Part shown: positions 36,525 to 45,156 of the stretch, in pieces | Numbering within the stretch: the first letter of the stretch is position 1 | How the letters are laid out: every line of letters starts with the position of its first letter | Origin: Mycolicibacterium alvei | GTDB taxonomy: Bacteria; Actinomycetota; Actinomycetes; Mycobacteriales; Mycobacteriaceae | Assembly (NCBI RefSeq): GCF_010727325.1 | Contig: NZ_AP022565.1 | Location: 2,728,001 to 2,792,000, forward strand | Length of the DNA stretch: 64,000 nucleotides | Reading direction: 5' to 3' | The notes under the pieces: generated by a model | Database searches by the model: none | What the model was told of the DNA's origin: nothing | The model's input: only the letters and a program-made list of their open reading frames with translations | Translations under genes and position numbers: made by a program

Positions 36525-37487
36525 CTACTCGAATGTCAGTGGGTAGCACTCCCGCAGCCGCTCGATCCACCATTGCCGTCGCTGCGGCGTCGCGGCCAGG
36601 CCGGACAGCCGCGCGGGATCGGGCACCACGGTCCCGACGGGCAGGTACCCGTCGACCGGCGCCGGAACCTCGGCGACGTCCTCCACGAAGAATCCTCCCG
36701 TGCCCAGCCCGCACGCGTGCACCAGCTCGGGCAGCGCGGCGGCGGCGAGCAGTCCCCGCGCGATGCCCACCGCCGAATCCAGGGCGCTGGACACCACGAT
36801 CGGGATGTCGATCTGCGCGGCGATGTCGAGCATCCGCGAGACCCCGCCCAGCGGCGCCACCTTGAGCACCGCGACGTCCGCGGCGCGGGCCCGCACCACC
36901 CGCAGCGGATCGGAGGCCTTGCGGATCGATTCGTCGGCGGCGATCGGCACATCCACCCGGCGGCGCAACGCGGCCAATTCCTCGACCGTCGCGCACGGCT
37001 GTTCCAGATACTCCAGCGGCCCGTCGGCGGTCAGCGCCGCGGCGGCGGCCACGGCCTGCGGCAACGTCCAGCCGCCGTTGGCGTCGACCCGCACCACCGG
37101 AACCTGCGCGCGCACCGCGTCGACCCGCGCGACGTCGTCGGCCAGTGTCTGCCCCGGTTCGGCGACCTTGACCTTGGCCGTGCGTGCGCCCGGGAACCGG
37201 GCCAGCACCTCGGGCACCTGGGCGGCAGGGACCGCAGGCACGGTGGCGTTGATCGGGACGCGGTCGCGGTGCACCACCGGGGCCGGCCGGTAGGCGGCCT
37301 CGATCCCGGCCGCCAACCATGCCGCGGCCTCGGGCGCCTCGTATTCGGGGAATGCGCCGAACTCACCCCAGCCGGCCGGGCCGTCGATCAGTGCGACTTC
37401 ACGAACCGTGATGCCGCGGAAGCGGACCCGCATCGGCAGGGCGACGACGTGAAGGCGCTCCAAGAGGTCGTCCAGCTCCGGCAACAC
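36525..37487 (-). CDS. menC: o-Succinylbenzoate synthase MenC
   Basis: Enolase-superfamily dehydratase, 320 residues, close to Rv0553 (326). It converts SHCHC to o-succinylbenzoate. Metal ligands D135 (RVDANGGW), E162 (YLEQP) and D185 (AADES); catalytic lysines K107 (of KVK) and K209 (AVLKVAPLGG). I chose GTG at 37487 (VLPELDDLLERL) because it matches the M. tuberculosis N-terminus and has GGAGGG upstream; the 395-residue ORF extends into the acyl-CoA ligase gene. It lies 14 bp downstream of that ligase gene on the same strand. Confidence 0.94.
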   Translation of the reverse strand: MLPELDDLLERLHVVALPMRVRFRGITVREVALIDGPAGWGEFGAFPEYEAPEAAAWLAAGIEAAYRPAPVVHRDRVPINATVPAVPAAQVPEVLARFPGARTAKVKVAEPGQTLADDVARVDAVRAQVPVVRVDANGGWTLPQAVAAAAALTADGPLEYLEQPCATVEELAALRRRVDVPIAADESIRKASDPLRVVRARAADVAVLKVAPLGGVSRMLDIAAQIDIPIVVSSALDSAVGIARGLLAAAALPELVHACGLGTGGFFVEDVAEVPAPVDGYLPVGTVVPDPARLSGLAATPQRRQWWIERLRECYPLTFE

Positions 37488-37501
37488 CCCTCCATAGTGC
37501 C

Positions 37502-39067
37502 TCACACCGTGGTGCGGTCGCGGCCCTCCCAGTAGGGCTTGCGCAGATCCTTCTTGAGGATCTTGCCGGTGGGGTTGCGGGGCAGCTCGTCGACGATGTC
37601 GACCGACTTGGGGCACTTGTAGGCGGCCAGATGTTCGCGGGCGAACGCGATCAGATCCGATTCGGACACGTCTCCGTCCAGTGTCACAACGGCTTTCACC
37701 GACTCGCCCCATTTCTCGTCGGGCACGCCGATCACCGCGACCTCACTGACCGCGGGATGTTCGGCCAGCACCCGCTCGACCTCGATCGAGTAGATGTTCT
37801 CGCCGCCGGAGATGATCATGTCCTTGAGCCGGTCTTCGACGAAGATGTAGCCACCGTCGTCGACGCGGCCGATGTCGCCGGTGCGGAACCAGCCCTCGGG
37901 CGTGATCGATTCCGCCGTGTCGTCGGGCCGGTTCAGGTAGCCCTTCATCAATTGTGGCGAGCGGAACCACAATTCACCCTGTTCGCCGACGGGCACCTCG
38001 TCACCGGTGTCGGGGTCGACCACCCTGACCTCGGAGCCGGGGACCACGGTGCCCGCGCTCATCAGCCGCGCTTCACTGGCCTCGCGGTGATCGTCGGGCC
38101 CCAGCCGGCTGATCGCCCCCGACACCTCGGTCAGCCCGTAGACCTGGATGAACTCCGTCTCCGGCCACGCTGCCAGCGCAGAACGCAACAGCGGCAACGG
38201 CATCGGCGACGCGCCGTAGGCGAAGGTCTTCAGCGCCCCGAACAGCTTGACCGCATCGTCGCCGGTCTCGAACACCTTGGACAGCACGGCCGGCACGAGG
38301 AACGTCCGGTTCGCTCCGGCGAGGATTCCGCCGGCCAACGCCATGCCGTCGATATCGCGGGTCATGTACGACGGCGCCCCGTGGTGCAGGCCCCACTGCA
38401 TGTAGGACGAGCCGCCGACATGGAACAGCGGCATCGCCACCAGGCTCTTGTCGCCGTCGCCGAGTGGCCAGCCCTCGAACGCGTTGAGGGTGTGGGCGAT
38501 GACGTTGGAGTGGGTGAGCGCGATGCCCTTGGGCCGGCCCGTGGTGCCCGAGGAGTACATGACGATGGCCGTGTCCTCGGGCGTCACCTCCGGTGAACGG
38601 TCCACCGGCGACGCCCCGGCGAGCAGCGCCTCGTATTCGTCCCCGTCACCGCCCTCGGGCGTGACGGTGACGATGTGCTCGACGGCGGTGAGCCGGTCGG
38701 CGATCGCGTCGATACCCGGCCGCAACTCCTCACCGACCACGAGCACCTTGGCCCCGCAGTCGTTGAGCACGTAATCCAACTCGTCGGCCGCCAGCCGGAA
38801 GTTGATGATCGCGTTGCCCGCCCCGAGCATCCCGGCCGCGAGTGTCATCTCCACGCACGCCGGGTGGTTCTTGTCCAGGAAGGCGACGACGTCGCCGCGG
38901 CCGACACCCCACGCACTCAGCGCGCCGGCCAACCGCCGGACCCGGTCATACCACTGCGACCAGGTCCAGGTGCGGCCCAGATAGGTGACCGCCTCCTCGT
39001 CAGGTTTGGTCGCTGCCCAGTGCGCAGCGCGCTCGTCGAGGAACTTCGGAGGCGGCAAATCGGACAT
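37502..39067 (-). CDS. Acyl-CoA synthetase / AMP-dependent ligase (FadD type)
   Basis: ANL-superfamily ligase of 521 residues that activates a carboxylic acid as acyl-AMP, then acyl-CoA. P-loop YSSGTTGRPKG (about 175-185), A5 motif QVYGLTEVSG, hinge/A8 YIFVEDRLKDMIISGGENIY, and the catalytic lysine region PTGKILKKDLRK near the C-terminus. The acid substrate is not clear; it is not closely FadD8. The ATG at 39067 (MSDLPPPKFL) overlaps an AGGTG site. It lies between the amidohydrolase (29 bp upstream) and menC (14 bp downstream). Confidence 0.88.
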   Translation of the reverse strand: MSDLPPPKFLDERAAHWAATKPDEEAVTYLGRTWTWSQWYDRVRRLAGALSAWGVGRGDVVAFLDKNHPACVEMTLAAGMLGAGNAIINFRLAADELDYVLNDCGAKVLVVGEELRPGIDAIADRLTAVEHIVTVTPEGGDGDEYEALLAGASPVDRSPEVTPEDTAIVMYSSGTTGRPKGIALTHSNVIAHTLNAFEGWPLGDGDKSLVAMPLFHVGGSSYMQWGLHHGAPSYMTRDIDGMALAGGILAGANRTFLVPAVLSKVFETGDDAVKLFGALKTFAYGASPMPLPLLRSALAAWPETEFIQVYGLTEVSGAISRLGPDDHREASEARLMSAGTVVPGSEVRVVDPDTGDEVPVGEQGELWFRSPQLMKGYLNRPDDTAESITPEGWFRTGDIGRVDDGGYIFVEDRLKDMIISGGENIYSIEVERVLAEHPAVSEVAVIGVPDEKWGESVKAVVTLDGDVSESDLIAFAREHLAAYKCPKSVDIVDELPRNPTGKILKKDLRKPYWEGRDRTTV

Positions 39068-39096
39068 CACCTGAGCGTGCCACGGCGCGCGGAACG

Positions 39097-40716
39097 TCAA
39101 CCGGCTTTCGGATAAACCTGCCGCCCGGCCAGGAACGTGGCCCGTACCTCCAGGTCCGCGATGCTCGCCGGGTCCGTCACCCGGGGATCGGCCGAGACGA
39201 TCACCAGATCGGCGTACTTCCCGACTTCGAGCGAGCCGATCACATTGTCGGAGAACAACTGCCACGCCGCATCGATAGTCTGCGCCCGGATCCCCTGCTC
39301 GACGGTGAGCCGCTCCTCGGGGGCCAGTACCCGCCCGCTCGGCGCGGTCCGGGTGACCGCCACGCTGATGTTGCGCAGGGGCTCCTCCGGTGTCACCGGC
39401 GGATCGTTGTGCAGGGAGATCCGCATGCCGGTCGCCACCGCCGAGCCCGCGGGCATCCACCGGCCACCGTGCTCGGGGCCGAACAGTCCGTCGACGAGGA
39501 CGTCGCCCCAGTAGTGCAGATGGTCGACGAACAGGCTGCAGGTGACCCCGAGGGCATGGGCACGCTGCAACTGGGCGGGCGTGATGGCACCGACGTGTTC
39601 CAGCCGCAGCCGGTGATCGTCACGGGGCCAGCGCTCCAGAGCTTCCTGGTAGACGTCGAGGATGGTGTCGACCCCGGCATCACCGTGCACGTGACAGGCC
39701 AGCTGCCAGCCCTGCGGAAAGAACGTGCCGACGATCTCGCTGAGCTGCTCTCGCGTGTAATTGGCGTGGCCACAGGACCCCGGCACCACGCCGATGGTCC
39801 GGGTGGCGTCGGTGTCCAGATACGGGAACGTCAGGTCGATGTTGCCGACCCAGGGTGACCCGTCGACCCAGATCTTGATACCGATCTGACGCACCACGTC
39901 GTCGCCGTCGAACGGAGTGGCCTCGGTGTGCAGTGCCGCGGTGGACATCTCGTAGGTGCGCAGCCGCACCGTCAGCTGGTCGTGCAGCTGCGCGAGCAAC
40001 GGCCGGAACATCGGGTCGAGCGCCATCTCCGAGCATGTGGTCAATCCGGCCCGGTTCAGCCGCGCGCATTCGGCGGCCAGCATCGCCGGATAGTCACTCG
40101 CCGAGATGGCGCCGCCGAGCAGCGGAAACACCGCCCCGGTTTCCTCGGCCGTGCCGTCGAGTTCACCCTCGGCGGTGCGGCCGTATTTCGCGCCCTTGGG
40201 GTCCGGGGTATCGCGGGTGAGCCCGGCGCGGCGGGCCGCCGCCGTGTTGAAGAAGGCCTTGTGACCGGAGTTGTGCACGATCACCAACGGCGTCTCGGGC
40301 GCGATCCGGTCCAGCCAGTCCAGGCTGGGCTCGGGTAACCCGTTCTGCAGCAACGGATCCCAACCGTTCAGGAATGCTCCGTCGGTTCCGCGCCGGGCCA
40401 CCTCGGCGGTGACGGCGTCGAGCACTTCTTGCGCGTCGGCCAGCGTCACCGGACGGATGTCGACGATGCGGCCCGACAACGCCACCGCCTCCATCAACGG
40501 ATGGCCGTGCGCCTCAACGAAACCCGGCAGGACACAGCCGTCGACCTCGCGAACGTCGGTGCCCGGACCCACCCAGCCGGCCACCTCGGCCCGGGAGCCG
40601 ACGGCGACGATGCGCCCACCGGAGACCGCGAGCGCCTCGGCGGTGGGTTGCGAGTCGTCGACCGTGAGGATGGTGCCGTAGAGGACGAGATCAGCTGTCG
40701 CGTTCGGACTGCCCAT
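39097..40716 (-). CDS. Amidohydrolase family protein (YtcJ-like, Rv0552-like)
   Basis: A 539-residue metal-dependent hydrolase of the Amidohydrolase_3 group, like Rv0552 (about 534). The metal-binding EAHGHP is at about 68-73, further histidines are in HVHGDAG and RLEHVGA, and ISLHNDPPV carries the last ligand. Substrate unknown; relatives act on N-acyl or formamide-like compounds. The ATG at 40716 gives the family N-terminus (ADLVLYGTILTVDD); the start further upstream is rejected. It is divergent from the DGPF gene across 136 bp. Confidence 0.87.
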   Translation of the reverse strand: MGSPNATADLVLYGTILTVDDSQPTAEALAVSGGRIVAVGSRAEVAGWVGPGTDVREVDGCVLPGFVEAHGHPLMEAVALSGRIVDIRPVTLADAQEVLDAVTAEVARRGTDGAFLNGWDPLLQNGLPEPSLDWLDRIAPETPLVIVHNSGHKAFFNTAAARRAGLTRDTPDPKGAKYGRTAEGELDGTAEETGAVFPLLGGAISASDYPAMLAAECARLNRAGLTTCSEMALDPMFRPLLAQLHDQLTVRLRTYEMSTAALHTEATPFDGDDVVRQIGIKIWVDGSPWVGNIDLTFPYLDTDATRTIGVVPGSCGHANYTREQLSEIVGTFFPQGWQLACHVHGDAGVDTILDVYQEALERWPRDDHRLRLEHVGAITPAQLQRAHALGVTCSLFVDHLHYWGDVLVDGLFGPEHGGRWMPAGSAVATGMRISLHNDPPVTPEEPLRNISVAVTRTAPSGRVLAPEERLTVEQGIRAQTIDAAWQLFSDNVIGSLEVGKYADLVIVSADPRVTDPASIADLEVRATFLAGRQVYPKAG

Positions 40717-40768
40717 GCCCGCGATGTTAGGGCTGGTGAGATACGTCCGGAAGAAATTCTGCGCGTCA

Positions 40769-40796
40769 TGTCGATTTCCGGGGGTTGCCAATCGAC
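40769..40796 (+). promoter_or_regulatory. Putative ECF42-type promoter of the DGPF gene
   Basis: TGTCGA at 40769-40774, an 18-bp spacer, and CGAC at 40793-40796. As I recall, the published ECF42 consensus is TGTCGA at -35 and CGA(T/C) at -10. Transcription would begin near 40803, leaving about 50 nt of leader before the ATG at 40853. The matching ECF42 gene is at 43200-44435. Confidence 0.6.
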
Positions 40797-40852
40797 GTGG
40801 TTACGAGGGCACGATGAACGGGCCCCTTCCCGACGCACGAAGGAGACACACA

Positions 40853-41311
40853 ATGTCGCGCTACATGCTGATCATGCGGTCCACCCCCGAGGCCGAGGCC
40901 GCGATGGTCGAGGAGAACGTCGACTTCAACGAGGTCATCGCCCAGATGGGTCGCTACAACGAAGAGCTGATCAAAGCCGGTGTGATGCTGGCCGGCGAGG
41001 GCCTGACCGAGCCCGAGGAGGGCTTCGTCGTCGATTTCAACGCCGATCCCCCGGTGGTGACCGACGGCCCCTACACCGAGGCCAAGGAACTGTTCAACGG
41101 GTTCTGGATCCTCGAGGTGTCCTCGAAAGAGGAGGCCAAGCAGTGGGCCCGGAAATGCCCGCTGGGCTGCGGCGTGAAACTGGAGGTCCGCCGGGTCAGC
41201 GAGACCGAGGAGTTCCCGCAGGACAACGAGTGGGTTCAGAAAGAGATCCAGTGGAAGGCCGACCTGGCCGAAAAGGTGGCCAAGGTCGCCCGCGCGGCGG
41301 CCGATCGCTGA
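40853..41311 (+). CDS. YCII-related / DGPF-domain protein
   Basis: Small ferredoxin-like-fold protein of 152 residues: YMLIMRSTPEAE at the N-terminus, the signature VTDGPYTEAKELFNGFWILEV, and a mid-region EEAKQWARKCP. DGPF proteins are the conserved genomic partners of ECF42 sigma factors. Biochemical function unknown. The ATG at 40853 has AAGGAG upstream. A perfect hairpin follows 10 bp after the stop, so it is a single-gene transcript. Confidence 0.9.
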   Translation: MSRYMLIMRSTPEAEAAMVEENVDFNEVIAQMGRYNEELIKAGVMLAGEGLTEPEEGFVVDFNADPPVVTDGPYTEAKELFNGFWILEVSSKEEAKQWARKCPLGCGVKLEVRRVSETEEFPQDNEWVQKEIQWKADLAEKVAKVARAAADR

Positions 41312-41321
41312 TCGGAGCACA

Positions 41322-41351
41322 AGCCCCGGCGGTCCCTAACCCGCCGGGGCT
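41322..41351. terminator. Terminator hairpin after the DGPF gene
   Basis: Perfect 11-bp arms AGCCCCGGCGG and CCGCCGGGGCT with an 8-nt loop, no T-tract. It separates the DGPF gene from fadD8. The remaining gap to 41506 is AT-richer and should hold the fadD8 promoter. Confidence 0.8.
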
Positions 41352-41506
41352 CGGCTCCGCCCCCCACATCTGACGACATTAAGCAGCGCCGACCATGTCG
41401 ACACGCGTAGCGCACTACCTGTGTTTCGCTCCGCAATGACCTCGTGTTACACCCACATCGGGGGATCGGCTCAACAATTTCTGGAACACGTTCTAATCTG
41501 TAGTCC

Positions 41507-43117
41507 ATGAGTGATGCGTTGCTGCACCATCCCATCCATTCCGGTCACCTCACCGTCGGTGCGCTCAAGCGCAACAAGGACAAACCCGTGCTGTTCCTCG
41601 GCGACACCACCCTGACCGGTGGTGAGCTCGCGGAACGCATCAGCCAGTACATTCAGGCGTTCGAAGCGCTCGGTGCGGGCACCGACGCAGGCGTCGGCCT
41701 GCTGTCACTGAACCGCCCCGAGGTGCTGATGATCATCGGCGCCGGCCAGACCCAGGGGTACCGGCGCACGGCACTACACCCTCTCGGTTCGCTGGACGAC
41801 CATGCCTACGTGCTGTCCGACGCCGAGGTGAGCACCCTGATCATCGACCCGACGCCGGCCTTCGTGGAGCGGGCTCTGGGACTGCTGGAGAAGGTGCCGT
41901 CGCTGCGGCAGGTGCTGACGATCGGCCCGGTGCCCGAGGCGCTGGCCGCCGCCGGCGCGTCGGTCTCCGACCTGACGGCCGAGGCCGCCAAGTACTCCCC
42001 CGTGCCACTGGTGGCCGCAGAACTGGCCCCCGACCACGTCGGCGGGCTGACCTACACCGGCGGCACCACCGGCAAGCCCAAGGGCGTGATGGGCACGGTG
42101 CGTTCGATCTCCACGATGACGACCATCCAGCTCGCCGAGTGGGAGTGGCCCGAGAACCCGCGCTTCCTGATGTGCACCCCGCTGTCGCATGCCGGCGCGG
42201 CGTTCTTCACGCCGACGATCGTCAAGGGCGGCGAACTGGTGGTGCTGACCAAGTTCGACCCGGCCGAGGTGCTGCGGGTGATCGAGGAGCAGCGCATCAC
42301 CGCGACCATGCTGGTGCCGTCGATGATCTACGCGCTGATGGACCACCCCGATTCCCACACCCGCGACCTGTCGTCGCTGGAGACCGTCTACTACGGCGCC
42401 TCGGCGATGAACCCGGTGCGGCTGGCCGAGGCGCTCAAGCGGTTCGGGCCGATCTTCGCGCAGTACTACGGCCAGTCCGAAGCCCCGATGGTGATCTCCT
42501 ACCTCGGCAAGAAGGACCACGACGAGAAGCGGCTGACCTCCTGCGGCCGGCCCACCCTGTTCGCGCGCACCGCGCTGCTGGACGCGTCCGGCCAGCCTGT
42601 TGCGCAGGGCGAGGTCGGCGAGATCTGCGTGTCCGGGCCGCTGCTGGCCGGCGGCTACTGGAAGCTGCCCGAGGCCACCGCGGATACGTTCAAGGACGGC
42701 TGGCTGCACACCGGCGACATGGCCCGCGAGGACGAGGACGGCTACTGGTTCATCGTCGACCGGGTCAAGGACATGATCGTCACCGGCGGGTTCAACGTGT
42801 TCCCGCGCGAGGTGGAAGATGTTGTGGCCGAACATCCTTCGGTGGCGCAGGTGTGTGTGATCGGCACGCCCGACGAGAAGTGGGGCGAGGCCGTGACCGC
42901 GGTGATCGTGCTGCGTCCCGACGCTGACTCCGGCGAGGAGGCCGTGGCGCGCGTGACCGCCGAGATCCAGGCCGCGGTCAAGGACCGCAAGGGCTCGGTG
43001 CAGTCGCCCAAGCAGGTTGTCGTCGTCGACTCCGTGCCGGTGACCGCACTCGGCAAGCCCGACAAGAAGGCCGTCCGGGCCCAGTTCTGGGAGGGCTCCG
43101 CCCGCTCGATCGGCTGA
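41507..43117 (+). CDS. fadD8: Acyl-CoA synthetase FadD8
   Basis: A 536-residue ANL ligase that matches Rv0551c (FadD8) along its length, from NGHL-type HSGHLTVGALKR near the start to KPDKKAVRAQFWEG at the end. P-loop TYTGGTTGKPKG, A5 QYYGQSEAPM, A8 WFIVDRVKDMIVTGGFNVF. The predicted reaction is activation of a fatty or other lipophilic acid to its CoA thioester. In M. tuberculosis vapBC3 lies between it and menB; here the ECF42 block does. It is flanked by a terminator hairpin upstream and a palindrome downstream (43124-43190). Confidence 0.92.
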   Translation: MSDALLHHPIHSGHLTVGALKRNKDKPVLFLGDTTLTGGELAERISQYIQAFEALGAGTDAGVGLLSLNRPEVLMIIGAGQTQGYRRTALHPLGSLDDHAYVLSDAEVSTLIIDPTPAFVERALGLLEKVPSLRQVLTIGPVPEALAAAGASVSDLTAEAAKYSPVPLVAAELAPDHVGGLTYTGGTTGKPKGVMGTVRSISTMTTIQLAEWEWPENPRFLMCTPLSHAGAAFFTPTIVKGGELVVLTKFDPAEVLRVIEEQRITATMLVPSMIYALMDHPDSHTRDLSSLETVYYGASAMNPVRLAEALKRFGPIFAQYYGQSEAPMVISYLGKKDHDEKRLTSCGRPTLFARTALLDASGQPVAQGEVGEICVSGPLLAGGYWKLPEATADTFKDGWLHTGDMAREDEDGYWFIVDRVKDMIVTGGFNVFPREVEDVVAEHPSVAQVCVIGTPDEKWGEAVTAVIVLRPDADSGEEAVARVTAEIQAAVKDRKGSVQSPKQVVVVDSVPVTALGKPDKKAVRAQFWEGSARSIG

Positions 43118-43123
43118 GTTTCT

Positions 43124-43190
43124 CTGCGCGAGCAGACATAGAACTGCCCTTTTCCGTTGGAAAATGGGCAGTTTTGTGTCTGGTCGGCAC
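43124..43190. repeat. Palindromic repeat after fadD8
   Basis: AGACATAGAACTGCCCTTTTCC (43134-43155) pairs with the complementary arm 43159-43181 over about 22 bp with a few mismatches. The first bases (GCGAGCAGACA) match the 25321 and 27440 elements. It probably terminates fadD8 and isolates the sigma gene. Confidence 0.75.
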
Positions 43191-43199
43191 AATGGCGAC

Positions 43200-44435
43200 G
43201 TGGCCGACATGCGTGGGACGCTCAACGCGGTCTGGCGGATGGAGGCGGCCAAGATCCTGGCCACGCTGACCCGGACCGTCGGCGACGTCGGGCTGGCCGA
43301 GGATCTCGCATCCGACGCCCTGCTCGACGCGCTCACGCAATGGCCGCAGACCGGCGTGCCACGCAATCCCGGCGCCTGGCTGACCACGGTGGCCAAACGC
43401 AAGGCCATCGACCACTGGCGACGCGCGGAGAACCTCGACGCCAAATATGCGGTGCTGGCCCATGATCTGGCCGAGCATGTCGACGAGGCCTGGGACCCCG
43501 ACCGGATCGACGACGATGTCCTGCGACTGATCTTCATCGCCGCCCACCCGGTGTTGTCGCGTGAGGCCCAGGTCGCGCTGACGTTGCGCATGGTGGGCGG
43601 GTTGAGCACCGACGAGATCGCCCGGGCGTTCCTGACGTCGACCGCCACGACGGCCGCGCGCATCACCCGGGCCAAAAAGGCCCTGACCCAGGCCAACCCA
43701 CCCTTCGAGGTACCACCGCGCGACGAGTATCCCCAACGGCTCTCCGCGGTGCTGTCGGTGCTCTATCTGATCTACAACGAGGGCTACTCGGCGTCCGCCG
43801 GAAAACGCTGGATCCGCGACGAATTGTGTACCGAGGCATTGCGATTGGGCCGTGTGCTGGCCGCACTGGTCCCCGACGAACCCGAGGTCCACGGCTTGGT
43901 GGCCTTGATGGAATTCCAGTCCTCACGGTTCGGGGCCCGCACCGATGCCGACTGCCGGCCCATCCTGCTGGAGGACCAGAACCGGGCCCGCTGGGACCGG
44001 GCCCAGATCCAACGCGGCACCGCGGCCCTCGAACGCTCCGGTGCCGCACGGCAGCAGCGCGGATGGGGACCGTATGCGCTGCAGGCCGCGCTCGCCGAAT
44101 GCCACGCGATCGCTCCGACCGCCGCCGACACCGACTGGGCGCGCATCGTCGCCCTGTACGACGCGCTGCTGCAGATCGCGCCCTCCCCCGTCGTGCAACT
44201 CAACCGGGCGGTCGCCGTCGCGATGCACTCGGGCCCCGAGGAGGCACTCGCGATCGTCGACGGCATCGAGGGGCTGGACGGCTCGTACCTGCTGCCCAGC
44301 GTGCGCGGCGAGTTGCTGTCCCGCCTCGGCCGGCATCCCGAGGCGGCCGAACAGTTCGACCGGGCCGCGGCCCTGACCGAGAACGAACGCGAGCGAGAGG
44401 TGCTGGCGGACAAGGCCATCCACGAACGCACCTGA
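43200..44435 (+). CDS. ECF42-type RNA polymerase sigma factor with C-terminal TPR-like extension
   Basis: A 411-residue sigma factor. Sigma2 (about residues 5-75, ending WLTTVAKRKAIDHWRR) and sigma4 (about 105-160, QVALTLRMVGGLSTDEIARAF) precede a long extension (about 170-411). That extension contains YLIYNEGYSASAG and TPR-like helices, the layout of ECF42, which has no separate anti-sigma factor. I chose GTG at 43200; ATG at 43209 is possible and the longer ORF reaches into the palindrome. Regulated promoters in this group lie upstream of DGPF genes, as at 40769. HAD and F420-enzyme genes follow at 22 and 9 bp spacing. Confidence 0.88.
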   Translation: MADMRGTLNAVWRMEAAKILATLTRTVGDVGLAEDLASDALLDALTQWPQTGVPRNPGAWLTTVAKRKAIDHWRRAENLDAKYAVLAHDLAEHVDEAWDPDRIDDDVLRLIFIAAHPVLSREAQVALTLRMVGGLSTDEIARAFLTSTATTAARITRAKKALTQANPPFEVPPRDEYPQRLSAVLSVLYLIYNEGYSASAGKRWIRDELCTEALRLGRVLAALVPDEPEVHGLVALMEFQSSRFGARTDADCRPILLEDQNRARWDRAQIQRGTAALERSGAARQQRGWGPYALQAALAECHAIAPTAADTDWARIVALYDALLQIAPSPVVQLNRAVAVAMHSGPEEALAIVDGIEGLDGSYLLPSVRGELLSRLGRHPEAAEQFDRAAALTENEREREVLADKAIHERT

Positions 44436-44457
44436 TCCCGGACGGGATCGTGGCACG

Positions 44458-45147
44458 ATGGCGGACATGGTGTCGGCCGTCTTGTTCGACTTCTCCGGGA
44501 CCCTGTTCCGCCTGGAGGAGGACGAAAGTTGGTTCGCCGGGATGGCCGTCGACGAACGCGCGGTCGACGGCCATGTCCAGAGCGAGCTGATGCGCCGACT
44601 CACCGCCCCGACCGGACGTTCCGTGGCGATGACCGACGAGCAGTACCGGGCCTGGGCCAACCGCGACCTGGCGCCGCATCTGCACCGTGAGGCCTATCTG
44701 CACGTGCTGCGGGAATCCGGCTTGCCCGACCATCACGCCGAATCGCTGTACGACCGGGTGATCGACCCGGCCAGCTGGACCGCCTACCCTGACACCGCCC
44801 GGGTGTTCAAAAACCTGAAGGCACAAGGACTCCGGACAGCCGTCGTCTCCAACATCGCCTTCGACGTGCGGCCGGCGTTCACCACGATCGGCGCCGCCGA
44901 ACATGTCGACGAGTTCGTGCTGTCCTTCGAAGTCGGCGCGGTCAAACCCGACCCGGCGATCTTCACCACGGCGCTGCAACGCCTCGGCGTGCCGGCGCAG
45001 GACGCCCTGATGGTCGGCGACAGCGAGGAGGCCGACGGCGGTGCCCGTGCCGTCGGCTGCCGGTTCGCACTGGTCGACCCGCTGCCCACCGCCGAGCGGC
45101 CCGACGGCCTCATCGCGGCCCTGCAGGGCGTCGGTATCCGCGCCTAG
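44458..45147 (+). CDS. HAD-superfamily hydrolase
   Basis: A 229-residue HAD hydrolase: motif I DFSGTL with nucleophile D11, motif II VVSN, motif III lysine in VKPDPA, and motif IV GDSEEAD. The second Asp of the usual DxD is Ser13, which is more typical of dehalogenase- or phosphonatase-like branches than of phosphatases. Substrate unknown. It is 22 bp downstream of the ECF42 gene and 9 bp upstream of the F420-enzyme gene, so one operon is likely. Confidence 0.85.
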   Translation: MADMVSAVLFDFSGTLFRLEEDESWFAGMAVDERAVDGHVQSELMRRLTAPTGRSVAMTDEQYRAWANRDLAPHLHREAYLHVLRESGLPDHHAESLYDRVIDPASWTAYPDTARVFKNLKAQGLRTAVVSNIAFDVRPAFTTIGAAEHVDEFVLSFEVGAVKPDPAIFTTALQRLGVPAQDALMVGDSEEADGGARAVGCRFALVDPLPTAERPDGLIAALQGVGIRA

Positions 45148-45156
45148 TGTGGGGTC

